Shown here piece by piece: positions 1-8,170 of a stretch of 64,000 nt of DNA. How positions within the stretch are numbered: the first letter of the stretch is position 1; each line of letters starts with the position of its first letter. Below the pieces are notes generated by a model. It saw only the letters and a list, made by a program, of their open reading frames with translations. It searched no databases and was not told where the DNA came from. Position numbers and translations under genes: made by a program. Source of the DNA: Halodesulfovibrio sp. (lineage in GTDB: Bacteria; Desulfobacterota; Desulfovibrionia; Desulfovibrionales; Desulfovibrionaceae); the NCBI RefSeq assembly GCF_025210605.1, contig NZ_JAOARI010000013.1, positions 124,001 to 188,000 on the forward strand. The letters run 5' to 3'.

Positions 1-441
1 GGCTGCATCGCGCTGCTTGATGGTTTCACGTTGGTCATGTAATTTTTTACCACGGCACAAACCGATTTCCAGTTTGATTCGTGAGTTTTTGAAGTAGAGT
101 TTAAGCGGTACAACTGTGAGTCCACGTTGCTCTACTTTAGTCATCCACATTTCAATTTCTCGACGGTGGAGGAGAAGCCTGCGGTCACGGTCTGGATCGT
201 GTTGTGAATAGCCAGCATTTTCATAAGGGGCAATGTGCATCCCTACAATCCATGCTTCACCATCTTTGTAGCTGATATAGCTGTCGGTGAAGGCTACTTG
301 TCCGGCACGCATAGATTTTACTTCTGTGCCCAGCAGCGAAAGACCTGCTTCCTGTGTATCAAGCACTTCGTAATAACGACGTGCTTTTTTATTAACGGCA
401 ATAGAGCTGCCGCCACTTTTCTTTTTTTTCTTTTTGCTCAT
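1..441 (-). CDS. smpB: SsrA-binding protein SmpB (3' end cut by window edge)
   Basis: SmpB binds tmRNA and brings it to stalled ribosomes for trans-translation. The 147 codons present begin [10 protein letters not shown] and contain the conserved core: [10 protein letters not shown] near the start, then [10 protein letters not shown], and [13 protein letters not shown] followed by [11 protein letters not shown] and [13 protein letters not shown]. The frame runs off the left edge after KQRDAA, so only a few C-terminal residues are missing compared with the usual 150-160 residues. The start ATG overlaps the ptsI stop by one base (TAATG), which suggests translational coupling. The lysine-rich N-terminus is normal for the family. 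No ssrA gene is visible inside the window. Confidence 0.96.
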   Translation of the reverse strand, partial: MSKKKKKKSGGSSIAVNKKARRYYEVLDTQEAGLSLLGTEVKSMRAGQVAFTDSYISYKDGEAWIVGMHIAPYENAGYSQHDPDRDRRLLLHRREIEMWMTKVEQRGLTVVPLKLYFKNSRIKLEIGLCRGKKLHDQRETIKQRDAA

Positions 442-2228
442 TACGGTTCCGTTATATCATCCTGCTCAATGAGTGACGCAAAGAAGGACAGTTCTTCAGG
501 GAAGCGTTTAAAAATACGCTTGCGAACTTTTGTATTGATTCTGGAGACGGTAGCGTGCGTGAGCACATCCCCTAGCAGTTCAATGCATTCTTCCATGTCA
601 ATTTGGCGGATTACGCGTTTAATTCCCGGAATAGCTTGCGGCGCAATAGAAATTCCGTCAACTCTCATACCCATTAAAATAGGTACGCAATACGGGTCGG
701 ATGCCACCTCGCCGCAGACTGAGGCTTCAATACCTTCCTTGTGCGCTGCATCAATAACGAATTTTATCGAGCGCACAATGGCTGGGTGAAGCGGTTGGTA
801 AAGATACGAAACATGTTTATTGGTTCTATCAATACCCAGTGAATATTGAATAAGATCGTTTGTTCCGATGGAGAAAAAATCTACTTCGCGGGCAAGAGTG
901 TCTGCAATCATTACAGCGCTTGGCAACTCAATCATAATCCCGACTGGAATATCCGGATTGTATGCAATGCCTTCCGCATCAAGCTCGCTCTTAACAGAGT
1001 TAAGTACAAAACGTGCCTGACGCAACTCTTTTAAGCCGGAGATCATCGGGAACATGATGCCAATATTGCCATGAACGGATGCACGAAGCATTGCGCGTAA
1101 CTGTGTGCGAAAGACTTCTTGGTACCGCAAACAGAATCGGATGCCACGAAGTCCTAGCGCAGGGTTAGCTTCTTCGAGCATCGCATGCTTGTCTAACAAC
1201 TTGTCTGCGCCGACATCAAGTGTACGCAAAATAACTTTTTGCGGTGCAAGCTGCTCCGCAAGGGTTGCGTACTCTTCGTACATGTCTTCTTCGTCCGGCA
1301 TTTTTTTCTTATTAAAAAATGCATACTCGGTACGGTAGAGTCCTACCCCTTCGCCACCATTATCTTTTACTTGAACAAGTTCTTCTGCAAGCTCAATGTT
1401 GGCACATACCTCCAGACGGTATCCGTCTACTGTTTCCGCAGGAAGATGGCATTGTTTGACGATGGCTTTCTGGTAGTCTTCGAACTGATATTTTCTGTCG
1501 CCGTAATGGGCAAGCTCATCTTCGCTTGGGTCGATGAAGATAAGCCCTTTAAGCGCATCAATAATGACAAGATCACCATCTCGAATGGAATCTTCAAGGT
1601 CTTCAACACCGACGATGGCTGGAATTTGCAACGAACGGGCAAGGATACCAGTGTGGGAGGTTTTGCCGCCTTCTGCCGTAGCAAACGACATGATTTTGTT
1701 GAGCTCAAGCTCGATGGCGTCTGCCGGAGTTAAGTCATGCGCCATAAGAACGCGACGACCTGCGGGTAAATCGACAGGCTTTGGCGTTCCCATAAGTGCT
1801 TGCATGATTTTATCACCAACAACACGTACGTCCTGCATGCGCTCTCGGATGTACGGGTCATCAATAGCGCTGAAAGCTTTTGCAATGGTATCGATGGAGC
1901 GTTCCAGCGCCCACTCGGCAGTGATTGCGCGTTCCGCAATATTATTTGCTGCGGATTCAATAAGCTTAGGGTCCTGACAGATCATCAGGTGGGAATCAAT
2001 AATAGCTCCGTGCTCTTTCAATTCTTCAGGAACGCGCGCACGAGCATCCATGAATCCCTGTCGCACTTCTTCTGCCGCATTGCGGAGGCGCTGGGTTTCA
2101 ATTGCCACCAGATGGTGTGGAATGGTTTCGCGCGGGATGCGGCGCTCTTTCTGGCGGTTAACAAAGTAAGCCTTACCGATAGAAATACCTGCTGAAACAG
2201 GAATGCCGCGAAGAATTTTACGAGCCAC
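441..2228 (-). CDS. ptsI: phosphoenolpyruvate-protein phosphotransferase, PTS enzyme I
   Basis: Enzyme I takes phosphate from PEP and passes it to HPr, the first step of the PTS. At 595 residues it has the normal length. The phosphorylated histidine lies in [10 protein letters not shown] (His192), and the PEP-binding barrel carries [21 protein letters not shown] and the active-site cysteine in [11 protein letters not shown] (Cys505). No N-terminal GAF domain is present, so this is the sugar-PTS type and not the nitrogen type PtsP. The start codon is GTG, overlapping the ptsH stop as TAGTG, with AGGGGA about six bases upstream. It follows HPr and EIID on the same strand and precedes smpB. Confidence 0.96.
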   Translation of the reverse strand: MARKILRGIPVSAGISIGKAYFVNRQKERRIPRETIPHHLVAIETQRLRNAAEEVRQGFMDARARVPEELKEHGAIIDSHLMICQDPKLIESAANNIAERAITAEWALERSIDTIAKAFSAIDDPYIRERMQDVRVVGDKIMQALMGTPKPVDLPAGRRVLMAHDLTPADAIELELNKIMSFATAEGGKTSHTGILARSLQIPAIVGVEDLEDSIRDGDLVIIDALKGLIFIDPSEDELAHYGDRKYQFEDYQKAIVKQCHLPAETVDGYRLEVCANIELAEELVQVKDNGGEGVGLYRTEYAFFNKKKMPDEEDMYEEYATLAEQLAPQKVILRTLDVGADKLLDKHAMLEEANPALGLRGIRFCLRYQEVFRTQLRAMLRASVHGNIGIMFPMISGLKELRQARFVLNSVKSELDAEGIAYNPDIPVGIMIELPSAVMIADTLAREVDFFSIGTNDLIQYSLGIDRTNKHVSYLYQPLHPAIVRSIKFVIDAAHKEGIEASVCGEVASDPYCVPILMGMRVDGISIAPQAIPGIKRVIRQIDMEECIELLGDVLTHATVSRINTKVRKRIFKRFPEELSFFASLIEQDDITEP

Positions 2229-2521
2229 TATGTATCCCCTTCGAACTTGTCATAAAAAAGTTGACTGATCTGTTCAAGGGCTTCACTGGCATCTGTGCCG
2301 GAAGCTTTAATACAAATTTCTGTGCCCTGCGGTGCTGCAAGAGCTAAGATATCCAGAATGGATTTTGCGTCTGCTCTTTGGTCTGCCATGCAAAGAGCAA
2401 TATCAGCTTTAAATGTTTGCGCCAGTTGAGCAACTTTACCAGCGGGGCGTGCATGCAGCCCTAGCTCATTTTCTACGCAAACAACTGCCTCTAGGCTGTT
2501 ATTTTCACCTGTAGGTTCCAT
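2228..2521 (-). CDS. ptsH: HPr phosphocarrier protein
   Basis: This 97-residue HPr relays phosphate from enzyme I to EIIA domains. The histidine is in the classical GLHARPAGKV motif (His23). A serine sits at the regulatory position in AKSILDIL (Ser54), so control by an HPr kinase is possible in principle, although no such kinase is in the window. The N-terminus is about eight residues longer than in E. coli HPr. The gene lies 15 bases after EIID and overlaps ptsI by one base, forming an EIID-HPr-EI unit. Confidence 0.93.
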   Translation of the reverse strand: MEPTGENNSLEAVVCVENELGLHARPAGKVAQLAQTFKADIALCMADQRADAKSILDILALAAPQGTEICIKASGTDASEALEQISQLFYDKFEGDT

Positions 2522-2536
2522 TGATTGTCAGTTCCT

Positions 2537-3295
2537 CTAGATTGGGGAAAGTGGAATAACTGTGCTAATCCACGGTAGTATAAAAAACATTAGAAAGCAT
2601 AAAAGATATACAAGTAATACACGTGATAAATGCAGTCTTCCCACAACAAAACTTGCGCTTAGTAGTGTGCCCGCAATAAGCGACCACTCAATAGTGCTGT
2701 GGGTTCCCGGCCAGAACAGGTAGAGCATGAGAACGAGGATGAGGGAGTTTGCAATTTTGATGCGTTCCCCCCAGTTGATTAAGTCCCAATTTTTGAGAGT
2801 CGTAATCATTTGCAGCCCATTCCGGACTCCTGATACAAAGGTGACGAATTTAAAGACCTGCAAGGCTGCAAAAAGTAGCAGCGTCCATGACAGGGCAAGA
2901 GCTTTGAAGCCTGTAACAAGCATACAGACACTCGATAATGCCCACATTGCGAGCAGGCTGCCGCCAAAAAAAGAATCGCCGATAGCAGAGAGGGTATACG
3001 TTGTTGTTTCTTTAACAGAGCTAAGCATTTTAGGAGGCAGATTGCCCCGTGCAATGTGAGACTCCAGTGAAAGGAACACACCGACCAGCAGAGGGGTCCA
3101 GAAAGGGTGGGTGTTGTAAAGCTCTAAGTAACGGCTTCTGGCTTCGCGCAGTGCTTCAGGAGTGTTATACAGTTCCCGCAAACCCGGTTCCATAACAAAC
3201 ACCAAGCCTGTATTTTGCAGACCACGAGTGTTGAATCCGGTACCTATAAGGTACGTACGGAGAAAGCAGGTAATAAGAGTGCGGGCAGTAAGCAT
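2537..3295 (-). CDS. PTS mannose/fructose/sorbose family EIID component
   Basis: This 252-residue membrane protein matches the mannose-type EIID family. The N-terminus has FLRTYLIGTGFNTRGLQNTG, then an arm with FWTPLLVGVFLSLE, followed by TLSAIGDSFFGG and several hydrophobic segments at the C-terminus. EIID normally works with EIIC to move the sugar while EIIAB phosphorylates it. No EIIA, EIIB or EIIC gene is adjacent here: upstream is rsmI and downstream HPr and EI. Partners must therefore be elsewhere, or the protein has a regulatory role. The family call rests on the N-terminal pattern and hydrophobicity. Confidence 0.85.
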   Translation of the reverse strand: MLTARTLITCFLRTYLIGTGFNTRGLQNTGLVFVMEPGLRELYNTPEALREARSRYLELYNTHPFWTPLLVGVFLSLESHIARGNLPPKMLSSVKETTTYTLSAIGDSFFGGSLLAMWALSSVCMLVTGFKALALSWTLLLFAALQVFKFVTFVSGVRNGLQMITTLKNWDLINWGERIKIANSLILVLMLYLFWPGTHSTIEWSLIAGTLLSASFVVGRLHLSRVLLVYLLCFLMFFILPWISTVIPLSPI

Positions 3296-3325
3296 ATAAG
3301 TTCCTGATCGTACGATGTATCTGGC

Positions 3326-4156
3326 TTAAGTATCTTGCATGAACTGGTATACAGCTTTTACTGTCCAGCCGGAAGCTTCTTCCTTAACTCGGCGCGCAAT
3401 TTCTTTCGGTTTACCACCAAGTTCTGTTTCTTCAGCAATAAGCTTGAGCAGTTCAGCTTCACTTGTTTTTCCACTGGATTCAGGCGGGCCGATAACAACT
3501 GTTATTTCGCCCAGCAAATCCTCTGGAATTTCATCATGTTTTTCAAGTCTGCCTAAGATAAACTCCTCATGCCGCTTGGTCAATTCACGAGCGACACATA
3601 GTTCCCTTGCTCCCAGAATCTCATACGCCGTTTTAAGTGTTGCGGCTAAGCGATTTTTGCGCTCAAAAAAGACAAGGGTAGAACGGAGATTTGAAAATTC
3701 TTCAAAAAGTTTTTTCTGATCGCTGGTTTTACGTGGAGGAAAACCTACGAATGTGAACGGTTGCGGAGCTATTCCGCTGGCTGCAAGTGCTGTAAGTGGT
3801 GCACTAGGACCCGGAACAACAGATACGTTGATGCCGTTTTCACGCGCGAGTTTCACAAGGCGGTAGCCGGGATCTGAAAAAAGCGGCATACCTGCATCAG
3901 AAACAACGGCAAAGACCTGTCCTTCCTGCATTGCTGCGATAATACCGGGTGCTTTCGCTTCTTCGTTATGATCGTGGAAGCTGACCAGTTTTTTGGCGGT
4001 AATACCTGTAGATTTTAAAAGCAGACCGGTGCGGCGGGTATCTTCCGCAAGTAAAATATCGACAGTCTGGAGCACTTCTCGTGCTCTGGGAGAAAGATCA
4101 CCATGGTTGCCAAGCGGTGTTGCCACCACCCAAAGGCTGGGAGAGTTCGAAGGCAT
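3326..4156 (-). CDS. rsmI: 16S rRNA (cytidine-1402-2'-O)-methyltransferase RsmI
   Basis: RsmI 2'-O-methylates C1402 of 16S rRNA in the decoding centre, using SAM. It is a tetrapyrrole-methylase-fold protein of 276 residues. The N-terminus reads [14 protein letters not shown], then LLAEDTRRTGLLL, VSDAGMPLFSDPGYRLV and VVPGPSAPLTALAASG, all family signatures. The start at 4156 ([14 protein letters not shown]) is preferred over an upstream frame extension because the fold begins right after it. Even so, the gene overlaps the end of yraN by 59 bases in another frame. The C-terminal tail carries the usual small helical domain. It forms an rnhB-yraN-rsmI group. Confidence 0.95.
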   Translation of the reverse strand: MPSNSPSLWVVATPLGNHGDLSPRAREVLQTVDILLAEDTRRTGLLLKSTGITAKKLVSFHDHNEEAKAPGIIAAMQEGQVFAVVSDAGMPLFSDPGYRLVKLARENGINVSVVPGPSAPLTALAASGIAPQPFTFVGFPPRKTSDQKKLFEEFSNLRSTLVFFERKNRLAATLKTAYEILGARELCVARELTKRHEEFILGRLEKHDEIPEDLLGEITVVIGPPESSGKTSEAELLKLIAEETELGGKPKEIARRVKEEASGWTVKAVYQFMQDT

Positions 4157-4502
4157 CTTGAATGTGCTCCACCTGATACCGTTCACCGGTTTTGGTGACT
4201 GCAAGCAGGTCGAACCGGCAAGGGGTATCCCAAAGATTGTTTTGAGAGATATAGTGCTGTGCAGCGTTGCACAGCTTTTTTATTTTTGATGCAGACAGGG
4301 CGTTGATAGCCGACTCCATGCTGGAGCAGGAGCGTGTTTTGACTTCTGCAAAAACAACATACTCACCCTTTGTACAGACAATATCCAGTTCGAGGTGTTT
4401 AGCACGCCAGTTGCGGGTCACAATTGAGTACCCGTGGTCAACTAAATAGGCGGCGGCTGCATCTTCTCCGGCTATGCCTGTTCTAAGGTGTGATGCTACC
4501 AT
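4098..4502 (-). CDS. yraN: YraN/UPF0102 family endonuclease-like protein
   Basis: This 134-residue protein belongs to the YraN family, which has the PD-(D/E)XK nuclease fold (Holliday-junction-resolvase-like) and no firmly assigned cellular role. The signature is visible: [12 protein letters not shown], then [21 protein letters not shown], giving the E...D...EVK catalytic pattern. The start ATG overlaps the end of rnhB by seven bases, and its own 3' end overlaps rsmI. That gene order is common among Proteobacteria. Confidence 0.93.
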   Translation of the reverse strand: MVASHLRTGIAGEDAAAAYLVDHGYSIVTRNWRAKHLELDIVCTKGEYVVFAEVKTRSCSSMESAINALSASKIKKLCNAAQHYISQNNLWDTPCRFDLLAVTKTGERYQVEHIQDAFELSQPLGGGNTAWQPW

Positions 4503-5149
4503 AGTAGGTTTTGTTCTTGTTTTGCAGGTTCCGGCTTTACCTTCGCAAAGGTGAGCCTGTGCATTTTACACGGTCCCTTTGCTGCAATGGCTGCAATATG
4601 TTCTTTAGTGCCGTATCCTTTATGGCCTGCAAAGCCATAGCCACCATATCGTTTATCGAGTTTGACCATAAGGTTGTCTCGGAACGTTTTGGCGAGAATA
4701 GATGCGGCGGAGATTGCTTGAATTTTTAAATCACCCTTAACGATGCTCTGCTGCTCAATGGTGCCTGCTATCTCGGTAGGTATAGTTGCATTGCCGTCAA
4801 TAGCAAGAAAAACAGGGGCAACGCCCAAGCATTGCACTGCTCTGTGCATCGCTTGAAAGGTTGATTGCAAAATATTAATGCGGTCAATTTCTTCCGGCCA
4901 CGCAACACCAATTCCCCAAGCAAGAGATTTTTCTTTGATTTGAGGATAGAGTGCTTGCCTGCGTTTTTCAGTCAGCTTTTTTGAGTCCGTGAGTCCTTCA
5001 ATTGGATTGGAAGGATCAAGAATACAGGCACCTGCTACAACAGGTCCAGCAAGACAGCCGCGACCGGCTTCATCAATACCGGCGAACGGTGTTGGCCAGT
5101 CTGTCTCTTCAAGCGAAGCAGTAAAAAGCGTGAGAGTATTTTGTTTCAT
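4496..5149 (-). CDS. rnhB: ribonuclease HII
   Basis: RNase HII nicks RNA-DNA hybrids and removes single ribonucleotides from DNA. The 217 residues contain [18 protein letters not shown] near residue 24, with the metal-binding Asp-Glu pair, plus [20 protein letters not shown] and [13 protein letters not shown]. The C-terminal [15 protein letters not shown] segment is typical. The ATG lies about 70 bases downstream of the rplS terminator, so transcription comes either from readthrough or from a promoter in that short gap. It is followed, with a seven-base overlap, by yraN. Confidence 0.96.
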   Translation of the reverse strand: MKQNTLTLFTASLEETDWPTPFAGIDEAGRGCLAGPVVAGACILDPSNPIEGLTDSKKLTEKRRQALYPQIKEKSLAWGIGVAWPEEIDRINILQSTFQAMHRAVQCLGVAPVFLAIDGNATIPTEIAGTIEQQSIVKGDLKIQAISAASILAKTFRDNLMVKLDKRYGGYGFAGHKGYGTKEHIAAIAAKGPCKMHRLTFAKVKPEPAKQEQNLLW

Positions 5150-5218
5150 AGCGGGCTGTTACATTCCTGTACGCAGGGTAGCATGTGTTGGAAAGAGAAT
5201 ACAGAAGTTGTTGATCGT

Positions 5219-5250
5219 AAAAAAGGGAGCTGGCATCGCCAACTCCCTTA
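5219..5250 (-). terminator. intrinsic terminator after rplS
   Basis: On the minus strand a stem AAGGGAG...CTCCCTT with an inner TGG/CCA extension and one C-A mismatch is followed by six U residues (A-run at 5219-5224). It ends the ffh-to-rplS unit just before rnhB. Confidence 0.85.
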
Positions 5251-5277
5251 GAAAAACTAATCGATGCAGTCTTGAGA

Positions 5278-5625
5278 CTACCAGCGGTTTTTCGGCTTGA
5301 TACGAGCAGCTTTACCTTTGAGGTTACGGAGGTAGTAAAGGCGGCTACGACGTACGCGACCTTCCTGAACAACTTCAACGCGCTCAATAGATGGGGAATG
5401 CATTGGGAATACACGCTCAACGCCAACACCGTCAGAAATTTTACGAACAGTGAAAGTTGCGTTGGTTGTACCGTTGCTTACACGGATTACTGCGCCCTGG
5501 AAAACCTGAATGCGTTCTTTTTCGCCTTCGATAATACGCATGTGAACTTTTACAGTGTCACCAGCTTTAAACTCAGGGATATCCATGCGAAGCTGTTCGC
5601 GTTCGATTTTTTCAATAATATTCAT
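5278..5625 (-). CDS. rplS: 50S ribosomal protein L19
   Basis: L19 sits at the 30S-50S interface. From the chosen ATG the protein has 115 residues: [39 protein letters not shown] and the basic C-terminus [15 protein letters not shown]. An upstream in-frame extension starting MCCEKR was rejected because MNIIEKI is the family start. The gene follows trmD, as in most bacteria, and is closed by the terminator at 5219-5250. Confidence 0.97.
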   Translation of the reverse strand: MNIIEKIEREQLRMDIPEFKAGDTVKVHMRIIEGEKERIQVFQGAVIRVSNGTTNATFTVRKISDGVGVERVFPMHSPSIERVEVVQEGRVRRSRLYYLRNLKGKAARIKPKNRW

Positions 5626-5685
5626 TTTAAAATGCCTTTTTTCGCAGCACAAGTCTGCGTTAAAAAATTACGTTACGGGTCAGCC

Positions 5686-6963
5686 CTATAAAGCATCACC
5701 CAGTATCCGGTCAATAATGATAGCAGCAGCAGTTCTTACAGATAAGTGGTTGTACCCATCAAGGTATCTAACCGGACGCAGCATTCTGTCACACATATCC
5801 AGAACCTGCGGTGCAAGACCATGAGCTGTACCAAACAGGAGCAGTATCGGTCGGTCCACCATTACGTCACGTAGTTGTTCGTAATGCATGTCGCCAGCCC
5901 CTCTGGCACTCGTCGCAACCAGTAGAGGGCGTTGGCCGGTACGCTCTATAATATCCTCGATCGCTTCCTGAACATAGCGGACGCCCTTGATAATCTGTAG
6001 GGCTTCCCCTCTATCCGGGTTAGCTGTTGTTCCCGCCCCTGTTACCCAGTGCTTGAGAATATCTGCAAGCATCTGTTGCTGGTCTTCAATCGGGGTAGAA
6101 ATATAGTACCCACCAAGACCATAGGTGCATGAACAGCGGGCTATATCGTGGATGTCAAGATTTGTCAAAGAAACGGCAACAGATTTATTTTCTTTATTGA
6201 CCACAGGGTAGTGCACCAGTGCGCAATAAAGGTTTCTTCCTATTCGTTCTCTGTCTTCATTCTTCAATGTTTCCATATCATTAGCGTCGAGTGGGGCACT
6301 ATGAAGAATGTCGGGTCTTTCGTGCAGAGTAAGTTTTAAAGATTGTTCCTTGCGCCACTCTGCAATGCGCTTATGATCACCGGAGCGAAGAACCTCGGGA
6401 ACTGTCAGCCCTTCATACTCGACGGGACGAGTATAGTGTGGGTATTCCAACAGTCCAGAGGAAAAGCTTTCCTCTTCACCGGAATCTTCGTGCCCCATGT
6501 AACCCGGAACAAGGCGGGCGGTAGATTCGATTATTGAAAGAGCAGCTGTTTCGCCACCGTTAAGAACGTAGTCTCCAATGGAAACCGGCTCGATGTCGAA
6601 AAGCTCTTCTAAACGGGCATCAAACCCTTCGTACCGACCGCAAATAATCGTGATATCTTCTTCCTTGGAAAGCTCTTTAGCCATGGACTGGGTAAATGGC
6701 TTTCCTTTAGGCGCCATCATAAGAATGCGCCCCGGCTTTTTGATATTGCGTAATGTTTGCACCAGCGGATCAAGCATCATAACCATACCGGGACCACCGC
6801 CATAAGGGCGATCATCAACAGTTTGGTGTCTGTCGGTCGCAAATGCACGCGGATTGTGAAAATCAAAAGCGACCAGACCGGAGTCCGACGCTTTTTTCAT
6901 AAGTCCGCATGTTAACGCAGAGTCAAAAAACTCTGGGAAAAGGCTGACAATATTAAATTGCAT
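5686..6963 (-). CDS. trmD: tRNA (guanine-37-N1)-methyltransferase TrmD fused to a second SPOUT-like RNA methyltransferase domain
   Basis: TrmD makes m1G37 in tRNA, preventing frameshifting. Residues 1 to about 235 are a full TrmD: FNIVSLFPEFFD, DDRPYGGGPGMVM, IICGRYEGFDARLEEL and SIGDYVLNGGETAA. Normal TrmD ends near residue 250, but this protein has 425 residues. The extra segment from about 240 (NLYCALVHYPVVN..., LLVATSARG, LLLFGTAHGLAP, HLSVRTAAAIIIDRIL) resembles the SAM-dependent RNA methyltransferase domain family found alone in Thermotoga and Aquifex and fused to TrmD in Desulfovibrio. The trefoil-knot class of the second domain is inferred from FGTAHGL and SVRTAAA. It lies between rimM and rplS. 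Confidence 0.93.
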   Translation of the reverse strand: MQFNIVSLFPEFFDSALTCGLMKKASDSGLVAFDFHNPRAFATDRHQTVDDRPYGGGPGMVMMLDPLVQTLRNIKKPGRILMMAPKGKPFTQSMAKELSKEEDITIICGRYEGFDARLEELFDIEPVSIGDYVLNGGETAALSIIESTARLVPGYMGHEDSGEEESFSSGLLEYPHYTRPVEYEGLTVPEVLRSGDHKRIAEWRKEQSLKLTLHERPDILHSAPLDANDMETLKNEDRERIGRNLYCALVHYPVVNKENKSVAVSLTNLDIHDIARCSCTYGLGGYYISTPIEDQQQMLADILKHWVTGAGTTANPDRGEALQIIKGVRYVQEAIEDIIERTGQRPLLVATSARGAGDMHYEQLRDVMVDRPILLLFGTAHGLAPQVLDMCDRMLRPVRYLDGYNHLSVRTAAAIIIDRILGDAL

Positions 6964-6971
6964 AATGTGCG

Positions 6972-7502
6972 CTACTTCTCGCTTAGGTAAAGATCCAGCA
7001 AGCCGGGAGGCGGCGCTATGGTTACTGTATTTTCGTCAAGATCGATGTTGCTGACAAACTCTTCTGTAGCAGGGAAGAGTACTTCTTTTTTGTCTGTAGT
7101 TGTAATAACCCAGACTTCAGCTCCAAGGTTGAACTGAAATGCAGTAATACGACCAACTACAGAGCCGTCTTCTTGCACAACAGTCATTCCTTCCAACTGA
7201 TGGAGGTACACTTCTTCTTCAGTAAGTTCCGGCAATTCAGCATCAGGAACCAAAACCTTCACATTACGTAACTCTTCAGCACAGTTTCTATTACGGCAAC
7301 TTTCAAGCGTGAGTAATTCCTGCCCCTTGTGAGGGCGGGAAGAAATAACCTTGTGTTCAACAGGTTTATTTTTGCCTTTTTGAAGCCAGACTGTGTCTTT
7401 CAAGAGAAAAGGGGAGTCCGCGAAGTAATTAACGCAGACTTCCCCCCGCAATCCGTGTGGCTTGACTATCAATCCAATTTCAATGAAATGAGTTTCAGTC
7501 AT
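6972..7502 (-). CDS. rimM: ribosome maturation factor RimM
   Basis: RimM helps 30S maturation by binding S19 and shaping the 16S head. The 176 residues show the N-terminal beta-barrel (IEIGLIVKPHGLRGEVCVN, then FLLKDTVWLQ) and the C-terminal PRC-like barrel (HQLEGMTVVQEDGSVVGRI, VLFPATEEFVSNID, LLDLYLSE). It lies eight bases before trmD and 16 bases after khpA in the conserved rpsP-khpA-rimM-trmD-rplS order. Confidence 0.96.
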   Translation of the reverse strand: MTETHFIEIGLIVKPHGLRGEVCVNYFADSPFLLKDTVWLQKGKNKPVEHKVISSRPHKGQELLTLESCRNRNCAEELRNVKVLVPDAELPELTEEEVYLHQLEGMTVVQEDGSVVGRITAFQFNLGAEVWVITTTDKKEVLFPATEEFVSNIDLDENTVTIAPPPGLLDLYLSEK

Positions 7503-7518
7503 ATGCCCTTAGGACGTT

Positions 7519-7752
7519 CTATTCAAGAATTTCCAGAACAGAACGTTTCTTGGCTTTTGTGGAGGCGGCGCCGAGGATGGTCCGCATTGCACGAGCAGTG
7601 CGTCCCTGTTTGCCGATTACCTTGCCAAGGTCTTCTTTTGCAACCTTGAGTTCCAGAACAGAGGTCTGTTCACCTTCAACTTCGGTAACGATAACTTCGT
7701 CAGGGTTGTCCACCAGTGACTTAGCGATATACTCAACTAGATCTTTCAACAC
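7519..7752 (-). CDS. khpA: KhpA-type KH-domain RNA-binding protein
   Basis: This 77-residue single-KH protein is KhpA (formerly YlqC), a general RNA chaperone studied in Gram-positive bacteria together with KhpB. It starts [20 protein letters not shown] and has the KH loop [18 protein letters not shown], with the GxxG element intact (GKQG). It sits in its usual place between rpsP and rimM. Confidence 0.94.
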   Translation of the reverse strand: MLKDLVEYIAKSLVDNPDEVIVTEVEGEQTSVLELKVAKEDLGKVIGKQGRTARAMRTILGAASTKAKKRSVLEILE

Positions 7753-7834
7753 GACTCACCTCCACTCGTTGTTCAGCATGATATCAATATCAACTATCGA
7801 TGACCTGCTGAGAGAAAGCTGTCAACAGAAAAAG

Positions 7835-8071
7835 CTACTTAGCTTTCTTGATAAGACCACGAACGGTTGGAGTAGGCTCAGCGCCTTCTGCAAGCCATTT
7901 CTCGATCTTTTCCATGTCGAGCTTGATTTCAGCTGGTTCTACCATAGGGTTGTAGTAACCGAGGTACTCAAGAGGACGTCCGTCGCGACGGCTCAGGTTG
8001 TTAGCAGCCACCACGCGGTAAAATGCACGCTTCTTGTTGCCCATACGGGTCAGTCTCAACTTAACGGCCAT
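7835..8071 (-). CDS. rpsP: 30S ribosomal protein S16
   Basis: S16 is an early-assembly 30S protein. The 78 residues begin [19 protein letters not shown] and continue [22 protein letters not shown], the standard pattern, ending in a basic GLIKKAK tail. It follows ffh after a 99-base spacer and precedes khpA. Confidence 0.97.
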   Translation of the reverse strand: MAVKLRLTRMGNKKRAFYRVVAANNLSRRDGRPLEYLGYYNPMVEPAEIKLDMEKIEKWLAEGAEPTPTVRGLIKKAK

Positions 8072-8170
8072 ATTGGTGTTCTCCCATTATATTTTGTAAT
8101 CATATGGTTTTTTTTCAAGAAAGCAATACTGACATTGTTGAGTCAGCGTATTTCTTTAACAGGAGCGAAA

